Positions 33,576-44,086 of a stretch of 64,000 nt of DNA are shown here, piece by piece. Origin of the DNA: Platerodrilus igneus (Eukaryota > Arthropoda > Insecta > Coleoptera > Lycidae); NCBI GenBank assembly GCA_036346225.1, contig JARFIW010001739.1:12193001-12257000 (forward strand), given 5' to 3'. Each line of letters begins with the position of its first letter. The stretch's first letter is position 1. A program made the translations under genes and the position numbers. Below the pieces are notes generated by a model that saw only the letters and a list, made by a program, of their open reading frames with translations, made no database searches and had not been told where the DNA came from.

Positions 33576-34329
33576 TTTTAATCGTATCTTTCTCGCCTAC
33601 AATACAGTAGGACTTAGACTTACTACCAACAAATTATAATACTAGATCCCAATTAAATTCGTCTTTGAATTTCCCTACAACTTTTTGTTGGCAAGTGTTA
33701 TATTGTATTTATTATACGCGGTCCAGTCTCTCTTTTAAGATAAATATATCTTTTTTGGTATCAACTAATATTAAATTTTTCTAGGGACCCCAAATCTGTA
33801 AATAGATTTTAAATAGGACCATCCCATACAAAGTTATGCCTTTTAAAGACCCAAATCACTAATTTTTGCTCTTCTTTATTAACTCCATCTTTAGAACCTT
33901 TTTCTGCTACGCAAGACAAACGCCTTAAGCAACCATTTCCCGAGAAATCTAAAACCGCTGTGTTCCGCGAACACCACGTGGAGATAACACGTATACTCTG
34001 TCAACCAGGATAGAAGCAGGAAGGATTTGGAAGGTGGGCGAAGAACTGAAAAATTATGGATTCTTAAAACTAATATATACAATAGATTTACAAACTCTAT
34101 ACAACTATCTTAAAACTATATCTTTATGCCCCCATGCGTAGATTGATTAGCTTCCAGGATGACGTTACGCTAGTCATCTTCCCTCGATAAACTATAAGCT
34201 GCATGTACAAATCGTATTTTTTACTCTGGATACATACGCAGGCAAGTACTCGATACCATCCAAATAAAGAATTGGATGCTTGGTGACTTTTAACATCCGC
34301 TTCCCTCGTGTACGCCCAGACACATCCCA

Positions 34330-34395
34330 GCCCATGAGCACCCCTTGCCCATGCGCACTCCTGCGCATGCGCACCCCTGCCCATGCGCACCCTCT
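34330..34395. repeat. CATGCGCACCCCTGCC tandem repeat
   Basis: Four to five imperfect 15-17 bp units, including TGCGCATGCGCA. The frames over it (34124-34426, 34192-34374) are probably artefacts. Confidence 0.75.
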
Positions 34396-34554
34396 CTGTG
34401 CAACTGCTATTTCGGGGTAACGTCAAAGCCTTTTATAAATAAAGAACAATGTTATATACTATTACAAAATGTTTATTCTGACATTATACATAAACAAATT
34501 TAAAAATATTTAATACCAAGCATGGATTCATTTAAACTTAATTTTAATACAAAG

Positions 34555-35099
34555 TTATACACAGAAGACAGTCCTTTCTTTATGTTTGTTTGGAGTGGGT
34601 TTAATTTGATCTAATTTTATTCGCAGCTTAAAATTTAAATTGACACCCAAGTCCTCTATCTCCTTTTCTAGCCAATAGTTTGATACATAGAGACCGTCTA
34701 GGTTTTCGAATTGTAAAATGTACCGAAGTTTGCCTCTACATTTAAAGTCTTTGATTCCACCGACAACCAGATCCATTCCTTCGTGTAATTCTTGCAGCTT
34801 GTGAAATCTTTTAATCGCAGCTTTCCCACTATATCCTGCATACGTATCTTGTTAGCTTGATCGACTTCTTCTTGTTGGTATTGGAGGAAATCCTTATTCT
34901 CCCACTCACTATTACGTTGTTGCAAGTCCACTACTTTTGGAAATATATGGCCGTTATAGGTTGTAAGACCATCGGTTTTAAATGATCCGAAAGGTTCTTT
35001 ACTAGGCAAATATAAAATGTTTAACGGAACCCCTTTGCGTGTGGTGTACGCCAAGGTTATGAAACCCGCATTGCTTAGGTCGTCTATGTTATCTGCCAT
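34555..35099 (-). pseudogene. Unknown virus-like protein B, one frameshift
   Basis: 34698-35099 begins MADNIDDLSNAGFITLAYTT and runs about 100 residues before sense is lost near 34785. 34555-34776 continues in another frame (MDLVVGGIKDFKCRGKLRYI ... VFCV), so one indel near 34780 divides an approximately 180-residue protein. It has no membrane segment and is charged. The start ATG overlaps the end of gene A by 16 nt, a compact viral type of layout. I do not recognise the family. A decayed partial copy lies at 33445-33575. Function unknown. Confidence 0.5.
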
Positions 35100-35405
35100 T
35101 TTGATAAATACGTTTCAGAATAATCTTTTAAAAAGTATACGGGTTTAGTACCATCCTTTTGCGCAAGGACGCCTAGATAACTAAAAGAGTCTTTTTTACT
35201 AACCACAAATGCATACAGCTTGTAGAAACCAGATGTAGCTAAGTCAATCCATCGGCACATAAAATAATCTTTTAATTCTTCCTCATTTTCTCTAATAAGA
35301 TGTTCTTTGTCTAACACATCTTTGTTCGCGTATTGCTGCTTTTGTAATAGATTGTTTGGAGCACCACTGATTGCTTGAATGCGACATCTTTCGAAAAATG
35401 TCTTA
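35084..35405 (-). CDS. Unknown virus-like protein A
   Basis: The frame from the first in-frame ATG (35317) reads MLDKEHLIRENEEELKDYFM and ends SETYLSKWQIT. It remains open upstream to about 35405 (RIQAISGAPNN segment) without an ATG, so the real start may have mutated. About 77-107 residues, with CRWIDLATSGFYKLYAFVVS in the middle; family not recognised. A TATATAAG motif on the minus strand (about 35438-35446) lies some 35 bp upstream, consistent with its own promoter. Its 3' end overlaps gene B. Confidence 0.45.
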
Positions 35406-35435
35406 CTATAACTAAACTCAACTCAAAACTACTTG

Positions 35436-35448
35436 CTTATATACCAAA
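35436..35448 (-). promoter_or_regulatory. TATA-like box upstream of genes A and B
   Basis: The minus strand reads GGTATATAAGCAAG, 30-60 bp before the first codons of the overlapping A/B gene pair. Confidence 0.35.
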
Positions 35449-35463
35449 TTTAATCTCTCTGCT

Positions 35464-35519
35464 CACATAACCATATGACCATATGACCACATGGCCATAT
35501 GGCCATATGACCACATGAT
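35464..35519. repeat. CCATATGAC short tandem repeat
   Basis: Six units of CCATATGAC/CACATGGC type, each containing the palindrome CATATG or CATGG variants. Confidence 0.9.
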
Positions 35520-35525
35520 GTTAAA

Positions 35526-37380
35526 AGTGTGGCAACGGTCGATAACTCCGTTATTTAAAAGGCTACGTAAACCAAATTTGGAAGCATATTAGGCACGCCT
35601 AAAGTGCACATTTTAAAAATATTTGGAAGCATACAGGGTGTTTCATAATTCCAGGGCATATTAAACTTATATTTTTTTTAATGGAACACACTATATATTA
35701 TTACATTTTTGGAATGCCCATAAAAAGAGCTTTAATTTGATATCAAATTGTATATGTCTATTCCTTTTAGTTTTTGAGATATTCAACTGTTTTTAGAAAA
35801 AATGACCCTGATTTGATACAATGCCACTGCACTAATACACAACTTATGTTAATTTTCAAAATTCAGAAAATTTTACTATATACCATAGTATATTTGTAAT
35901 TATGAATTTTTTGAAATTTCTTCACAGTATGCAGGGTGTGTCAGGTTTCGCAAAATGCAATTTTTAAAATTTTTTTTAAATGGCACCCTACCAATTTTAT
36001 TGCTACAATGGATAGTTCATTAAGTGTCCTTTCATTTTTGTTAAGCATTCCCTATACCTAAATCCATTACTTTCCGAGATATTTTAGATTTTCTTCAAAT
36101 TTTATGAATGTTTTTAATTTACATAACTAAAAATAACTTACTATTGGAGAATATTATAAAACAATTAATACATTTTGATTAACAATTAACTACACCTATC
36201 CAATAACAATTTTCACTAAAAATATAACAACCTACAATAATACGCTATCAACAGAATTCTGCCAGATCAAAAATATACATTTTATAGAAAATGTTCAAGC
36301 AGGAAATCAGGCAGGCTTTGAAAAATAACTATTACAATTAAAATGTCATTTAGGTTTATTAATTGTAGTGATGTTTTCATTATAACAGGATATCTACTCT
36401 TGGTATATTAAACATTGATGCAGTTGTAGGAAATTATCTTCAAACATTGCTCCCAAATAACACCAAATCATATTTATTTAGATTCTTCCACTGTAAAATT
36501 CATTTTGAAAACTCCTTCAAAGATTAGCAGTTTAAAATAGAACTGTATAATGTTGTTTATAATGTACAAGTCTTTCACTTACAATTAATAACCTAAATGG
36601 ACATTTTGATTCGTAAATTGTTAATTTTTTCAAAGCCAATCACTATTGATTTTCCTGAACATTTTGAACATTCTTCTAATAAAATGAACATATTGTTGAA
36701 ATCGGGCAGCAATTACTTGATACGAGATTTGATTGTAGGTTGTTATATCTTTAGTGAAAATTGTTCACTTGGATAAGTCGCTAGTTGAAATTGTTAATCA
36801 AAATGTCATTAATTGTTTTATAATATTCTCAATAGTGTTATTTTAGTTATGTAAATCTAGTAAACATTCTTATGAAATTTGAATGATAATCAAAATTATC
36901 TAAGAATAGTAATGGATTTAGGTATAGAATGCTTAAAATAATCTTAATGAACTATATTGTAAATAAAATGGACATTTAAAACATTTAAAATTTTTTGAAC
37001 TGACACACCTTATACTGTGAAGAAATTTCAAAAATTCATAAGACAATATACTATGGTATATAGTAAAATTTTCAATTTGAAAATTACATGTATATGCAGG
37101 GTCAATGTATTTTTCTAAAAACAGTTGAATATCTCAAAAACTAAAAGGAATAGACATATACAATTTGATATCAAATTAAAGCTCTTTATTGGTATTCCAA
37201 AATGTAATAATATAGGGTGTTCCATTAAAAAAAATATAAGTTTAATATGCCTTGGTTTTATGAAACACCCTGTATGCTTCCAAATATTTTTCAAATGTGC
37301 ACTTTAGGCGTGCCTAATATGCTTCCAAATTTGGTTTACGTAGCCTTTATAATAACGGAGTTATCGACCGTTGCCACACT
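35526..37380. repeat. Giant palindrome A (nested CAGGGTG-type elements)
   Basis: Starts AGTGTGGCAACGGTCGATAA and ends with its inverse TTATCGACCGTTGCCACACT. The arms (about 900 bp) contain, from outside in, an outer layer, then CAGGGTGTTTCATAATTCC (35635) matched by GAAACACCCTG (about 37260), then CAGGGTGTGTCAGG (about 35932) matched by a decayed inverse near 37005. No coding sequence. The centre is at about 36400-36500. The right arm is more diverged than in palindrome B. Confidence 0.85.
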
Positions 37381-39219
37381 AAAACTCCGTTATTATAAAG
37401 CTACGTAAACCAAATTTGAGCATTTAGGCATGCCTAAAGTGCACATTTAAAAATATTTGAAGCATACAGGTGTTTCATAATTCCAGGGCATATTAAACTT
37501 ATATTTTTTTAAATGGAACACCCTATATATTATTACATTTTTGAAAATCCCATAAAAAGAGCTTTAATTTGATATCAAATTGTATCTGTATATTGCTTTT
37601 AGTTTTTGAGATATTCAACTGTTTTTAGAAAAAATGACCCCAATTGGATACATTGCCACTGCACTAATACACAACTTATGTTAATTTTCAATATCCAGAA
37701 AATTTTACCATATACCATAGTATATTTGTAAATATCACTTTTTTGAAATTTCTTCACAGTATACAGGGTGTGTCAGGTTTCGCAAAATGCAATTTTTAAA
37801 ATTTTTTTTAAATGGCACCCTATCAATTTTATTGCTACAATGGATAGTTCATTAAGTGTCCTTTCATTTTTGTTAAGCATTCCCTATACCTAAATCCATT
37901 ACTTTCTGAGATATTTTTGATTTTCTTCAAATTTTATGAATGTTTTAATTTACATAACTAAAATAACTTACTATTGGAGAATATTATAAAACAATTAATA
38001 CATTTTGATTAACAATCAACTACAGTTATCCAATAACAATTTTCACTAAAGATATAACAACCTACAATAATACGCTATCAACAGAATTCTGCCAGATCAA
38101 CAATATGCATTTTATAGAAAATGTTCAAACAGAAATCGGCAGGTTTTGAAAAAATAACTATTACATGTAAAGTGTCATTTAGGTTTATTAATTGTAGTGT
38201 GTTGTCATTTAACAGGATATCTCTTGGTATATTCTCGATGCAAGTAGGAAATTTTTTAAACGTGCTCAAATCATATTTATTTGTTCTTCCACTGTAAAAT
38301 TCATTTTGAAAACTCCTTCAAAGATTACATTTAAAACAGAACTGCTAATGTGTTAAATGACAACACACTACAATTAATAAACCTAAATGACATTTTGATT
38401 GTAATTGTTATTTTTTTCAAAGCCTGCCTGATTTCCTGTTTGAACATTTTCTATAAAATGCATATTGTGGATCTGGCAGAATTCTGTTGATGGCGTATTA
38501 TTGTGGGTTGTTATATCTTTAGTGAAAATTGTTATTGGATAAGTGTAGTTGACTGTTAATTAATATGTATTGATTGTTTTATAATATTCTCCAATAGTAA
38601 GTTATTTTTAGTTATGTAAATTAAAACATTCATAAAATTTGATGAAAATCAAAATATCTCGGAAAGTAATGGATTTAGGTATAGGAATGCTTAACAAAAT
38701 GAAAGGACACTTAATGAACTATCCATTGTAGCAATAAAATTGATAGGGTGCCATTTAAAAAAAATTTTAAAAATTGCATTTTGCGAAACCTGACACACCC
38801 TGTATACTGTGAAGAAATTTCAAAAAAGTGATATTTACAAATATACTATGGTATATGGTAAAATTTTATGCATCTTGAAAATTAACATAAGTTGTGTATT
38901 AGTGCAGTGGCAATGTATCCAATTGGGGTCATTTTTTCTAAAAACAGTTGAATATCTCAAAAACTAAAAGCAATAGACAGATAGAATTTGATATCAAATT
39001 AAAGCTCTTTTTATGGGCTTTTCAAAAATGTAATAATATATAGGGTGTTCCATTTAAAAAAATATAAGTTTAATATGCCCTGGAATTATGAAACACCCTG
39101 TATGCTTCCAAATATTTTTAAAATGTGCACTTTAGGCATGCCTAATATGCCTTCAAATTTGGTTTACGTAGCTTTTATAATAACGGGGTTATCGTCCGTT
39201 GCCACACTAAAAACTCACC

Positions 39220-39222
<3 letters not shown>
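37381..39222. repeat. Giant palindrome B (nested CAGGGTG-type elements)
   Basis: Second copy of the same structure with better preserved arms (about 830 bp each) around a spacer of about 130 bp near 38217-38345. It ends ...GCCACACTAAAAACTCACCCTG at 39222 just before a TA microsatellite, i.e. a mariner-type terminus CAGGGTGAGTTTTTAGTGTGG. Its left terminus is missing: it joins palindrome A at AACTC. Nested end pairs: CAGG(G)TGTTTCATAATTCC (about 37467) with GAAACACCCTG (39090-39100), and CAGGGTGTGTCAGG (about 37764) with CCTGACACACCCTG (about 38790-38803). Confidence 0.88.

Positions 39223-39256
<34 letters not shown>
39223..39256. repeat. (TA)n microsatellite
   Basis: Abuts the right terminus of palindrome B; a natural TA target. 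Confidence 0.95.
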
Positions 39257-39259
<3 letters not shown>

Positions 39260-41307
39260 TACTCATATTTAGACCAGGGTAGAAAATTAAATAATCACAT
39301 CAAATAATTTTAATCACCGTGTAGAAGCTTTGGGAAAAGGTACGCGTTATTAAAAAACCGTGAAGCATAAAAATTCATTTGTTTCATTAAAAATAAGGGA
39401 GTTAAATTATGTACAAGGCGCTTGCTATAAAAAAAAAAAAAGGAAGCAGTATTAAAAAAGCTCTACGTGTAATTTAATTATTCCTAGTAAAGAAACAAAT
39501 AGAAAATTACGTGCAAAATTTATATTAATTAACTCAATTTTAAGTAACCGGTATTAAACAAAATGTACAGATAATAATTAATATTTGATTAGGAGTCACT
39601 AAAAATTAAAGGGTATTATTTTAATTGGAGTTAATTGAACCATTAGTAACATATAATATCTATAAAAACTTGTAAAAACCCAATAAAATGAAAATCGGAG
39701 AAGTGTTATTTAGAAGTATTATGTTTGAACACCTGCGTATTTTTAAAAGGCTCATTCTGCGTAAATTTGGCAGATAACAAATGGTTACAGAGAATCTTGG
39801 AGAAACCGTAGCTTAATAGTTACGAGAAATGCTAAAGGTGGGTTATTTTACAGTCCACATGGACTGAAATAATCGATAATAAAGAATATCAATTTGCAGC
39901 AATAAGACCAGGGTAGATAGAGACAGATAATATGCGCAAGACCGAGACACATATAGTAAAAGGCGTGAGTGGCGCAACGTCACTGGGTTGCGATTGGTTG
40001 AAAATAAGAGGCAAACTTGAGAGGTAGAAATAACATTTCTGTATAAAATTAATTAGTTATTTCCAGACGTTGCGAGCCGTGTCGAAATTTCTGAGATGTA
40101 ACTGGTGCGAGTGCAAATTTCGTAAAAATCGCATGCCGGGCTGCGGAATGGGAACCTAGCATGCGAAATTCTTTAGAATTGTCCGTTTTGGGGAACAGAC
40201 CGACAGACAGGCTAACCGCTATATATACCGAGGTTAATATGAACAAGGTCTCTTAGATCTTCGACTTGATTCAACGCGTTAAACAGTGCTTTTTAGTTTT
40301 CCGGTTTTGATTAAATAATTTTAAACAGTTTGCTCGAATATTTTTGTGATGTAAAACAGCTTGTTCTTTACGTGCTACAATAAATGTACTTTAGTGCACT
40401 TAGAAAAGAAGATACAAGGTAATAAAGTTAGTATCACTGTACCAATTAGTAAAATTTACAACGACAAATGAATACACAAAAGTAGACAGTTTTGGCGTAT
40501 ATTGGTGAAAGAAGTATGAATTTCTTTGCTATTTTTCGGGGGTATTAATAATTAAATGGTGCATAAACATGACTGGATCCACAAAACAAGGTTCAGATAT
40601 ACACAGATGAGTTCCGGAAAAGCCCTGAAACAAATTTAAATAAATGGTGATGGAGAAAATTTTAAAAGCGTTGAGAATCAGAAGCCGTAAATATAACCCA
40701 GTTGGAATGGTGTAATTAACAAAGGGACGATGTACATTGAAGCTACGAGTGCAGTAACCTTCAGGTAAATTATACTATTTTGTTTGAACTTTGATATTTT
40801 GGTGTGTGTTGAATAACTTTATAATTTGTTTATTTAAAATGGACAGTAGTGAAATTGTACTAACAATAATATTTTAATTTTAAGGTGGAATTTGCTTGTT
40901 TAAGTAGAAAGGGGTATTTAGTATTGATGTTCTGGATTATGATGAAAATTTGGGTATGTCTTTGAGCTCAATTAGACGAACCTGGTTAATTAACGTAAAG
41001 GGGTGGTAGATGCTCCCTTTGTACTCAGACTCCGGTCTGCATATATTGTTATAGTAATTAGTAGGCATCCTACAAGGACTTTAATTCTGGATGCACATTA
41101 AAATGATAAAAGATTTAATCTTGAAAATTTCTGATACTGAAATTTATGCTGAATTTTAATTTTGAAATTTTAATGTATTGTGAATATTGATGTAAATAGA
41201 GTTAACGTTGATGTTTGTGGTAGGAATGTGTTTGTTTTTTTTTGAATGAGGATGAAGGTTTAACTAGGTGAGCAGCCGAGGCGAGTTTAATATCGGAGGT
41301 TTCACAG

Positions 41308-41356
<49 letters not shown>

Positions 41357-43502
41357 CATGCTGGTACGTTTTAACGTTATCCGTTTAAATTAAAATGTGA
41401 TTCCCATAATTTCTGGAATGCCATGACAAGCTAAGATCTAACGGTCCTTTGAAATCTGAATTTCAACACATCCATTTCAAAAATACGGTCCCTTACGCTT
41501 CACGGAGGAGAAATCAACTTCTTGGTCAACTTTTCTCGCACAGCCTTGAACCTTCAGCATAAGACTTTTCCCTCAAACAAAGGTTTTTTTACGTGATTGA
41601 AATAGGGTGAATACTAACAGTTACGCTTCTATATAGACCTTAAATGCAATAAATTTTAATCAAAGTTTAAAAAAAATCATGAAACAAACTCGTATAGCTA
41701 ATTACTAAATCGACCCCGTACTATTTAAGAAAACTAACTGTAGCTCATGGCGAAATGGTATATATTAATTATAATTGTCCTTACATAAACTAAGTCCGAA
41801 TATCTAAACGTAACGTAAGTGAATTTCTGTACTAAAATATACTAGTCCTACAACCGGTTCATTTCTTTCCTTGCAAACGTTGAACTCTCTGGAACGTTAA
41901 AAGCTCAGCTATTTATACGACCCTAGCGCGCGGTGGATGTCTATTTCACACAAACCCCAGGTATCTATGAACCCGGTTAAGTAACCTTAATAACCTCTAA
42001 CGATGTTGACATGCACTTATAATAATGAAAATAATAATTAGGTTCGATCCTACCTTATATCGTAAACAAACTGTTCTTCGAGGAAGATTTCAGGAAGTTT
42101 CACCACTAAACAGGATTTTCAAACACAATTCCGTTTACACTTGCGTTATTCACAACGCACTTGCTTACCTTTTAGACGTGCTTCAACTCACTACACTGCA
42201 AACGGAACAACACGCTTCGTTGTCCCTTCATAATACCTAACAATACTCGCAGAGCTTTTGGGATTTGATTAAAAACAGGTTACTACTCTGTCCTACACAT
42301 CTTATACTAATACTATCTTATAGCAACATAACACTCAGTGGTGGGTTGCCATACTAAACGAAAATGGTTCAAACTAATGTTAAAAGGAATATTAGATACT
42401 ACAACTACTGGCGCGGCACAAGCATCAATCTTTTGTAATTTCCATAGAATTAACACAAAGGTTATAAATTACTCCGAACAATATTTACTGTATGTTGTTG
42501 CTTTTCAATGTTGTTGTCTTTTTTAAAAGGAACAAATTGCGCAAACCCACAAGAAACCCCGTGGTAAAATCATATTCCATGTATGTTTAGGCTTTTTTCA
42601 TTTAGTCGAGTTCAAAATGTTGATATTTAAAATTTAAGTTTACTTAATAAATTATCTGCACGTCTTTATTTTCCTTTAGTGCTATATATTTGCAATCTGA
42701 AACTAGTAAATGAGATTGTATTAACATACACTGCCTACCTCTTAACTTTTCTATCGTAATACTGCACAAGAAATTAGTGTTAGTATTGAACTTTCCAACA
42801 AAAATGCAATCACGATAATATTCTAAATTCACGGAAGCTCTTCTTTAAATTAGAGTAATTAGCAACCGAGACAAATATATGAATTGCTTCTCGGATAAGA
42901 AATTCCTTGTGCCATTCTAGCAAAACGTGTAGCATGCAGACATTTTCAAAACAGGAGTTAAAAATTTTTCTTTTGCTTCGTTTTGTGTTTGATTTATAGT
43001 GTAGTTGTGACAGGAAATGTTCAGCTCTAAACTACTTTATTTTAAAAGCTCAAAATGTAGAGTAAATAAATCTAACTGATATTACAGTACATAGTTAAAT
43101 CACGTAAACTATTCCTCATATTTGGTCAATTCACAAAGAAAATAAAGTTTGTTCACTTGGAAATTCTCTGAAGCTACCTCGTCAACAGATTGCTTTCTAC
43201 ACTGTACACAGAGCCCTTGTTAATGGATGGTCAGTACTGTGTTAATGCTGCGGTTGTGTCTATTCAGTAGGGAAACGCGCTGTTATCTATTATTTACGTG
43301 TCAGTGCCCTTTATGGTTTATTTGCTAGTTACTACTATAGATGGTTTGATATCGTCTCGGTGTTAAAAGTGAATTAAAACGAATCTACTGGACATACACG
43401 ATAGCGTCCTCTCTGTTTAATAGTATTAGAAACTTTTCAAAATATATAACCTTCTAATATTCTAAGATTCTAAAATTCCTGAAGGTTTTCTAGGGATAGA
43501 GA
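39257..43502. other. Intergenic DNA, no supported gene
   Basis: Mostly AT-rich. Isolated promoter-like motifs occur (TATATATA at 40220 with a splice-donor-like CAG-GTAAAT at 40762-40770; TATAAATAG on the minus strand near 41918-41926), but no coding frame with recognisable domains. Confidence 0.45.
41310..41353. repeat. (TA)n microsatellite
   Basis: About 42 bp of TA repeat. Confidence 0.95.
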
Positions 43503-43503
43503 G

Positions 43504-43571
43504 TTAGATTTTGGGCCTCTTGGAGCGGCTTTTTAAAAAGGCTTCTTCCAAAAACTGTTCTAACAAATTTA
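43504..43571 (-). repeat. LTR remnant, 3' end
   Basis: TTAGATTTTGGGCCTCTTGG...CTAACAAATTTA, nearly identical to 53694-53762. Beyond this block the two flanks are not clearly similar, so full LTR limits are not set. Confidence 0.65.
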
Positions 43572-44086
43572 TTTAAAACAGAAATTACAATGGAAATTAA
43601 CAAATGGTGGCGTTACATTCATTAACGCTTTTAGAAATCAAAATTACTTTTCACTAATTAAATTAATTAAACTAAATTGAGTAGCTTGAAAAAGTTGTGA
43701 AACTCGAGACTGACAGGCCATCTTGGGCTCCTGAGTTTATTTATGCTGTCCCTGCCCTTCACATTGCTTGTAGGAACTGCAGAGCGCATGTTTACTATTT
43801 TCTTTATTCATTTATACAATACAAAGTAACAATCTTAATTCTAACAATAAGTTTCTTACAGTCTATTGTGACCTGCACCTGCAGTGTCGTTACGTCTGGA
43901 ATACAATGTATTCACATCCGTTCTTATGTCTGGTTTATGAACTTTCAATAACCTTTTGTAATATGTCCTTCAATTATACATTGTTGCATGTAACTTAAGT
44001 TTTACTGATTCTATTTAATTATACACATATATTGATTTGTGGGATATGTAACTCCATCCGACATAGATGAAAATTAAGGTTTTTAC

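Larger units (their letters stand above)
31763..34554. other. Degraded region with internal duplications
   Basis: No clear gene. Contains repeated blocks (32371-32600 with 32848-33070; 32638-32705 with 34235-34305; 33445-33575 with 34880-35000), suggesting decayed tandem rearrangement of one virus-like element. Confidence 0.55.

Noticed and set aside
40605..40635. CAGATGAGTTCCGGAAAAGCCCTGAAAC, hammerhead-like
   Set aside because: The core reads CAGATGA instead of CTGATGA, the helix II arms do not pair, and no flanking helix I is visible.
42046..42060. GGTTCGATCCTACC resembling a Pol III B box
   Set aside because: No A box at the proper distance and no tRNA cloverleaf or SINE structure around it.
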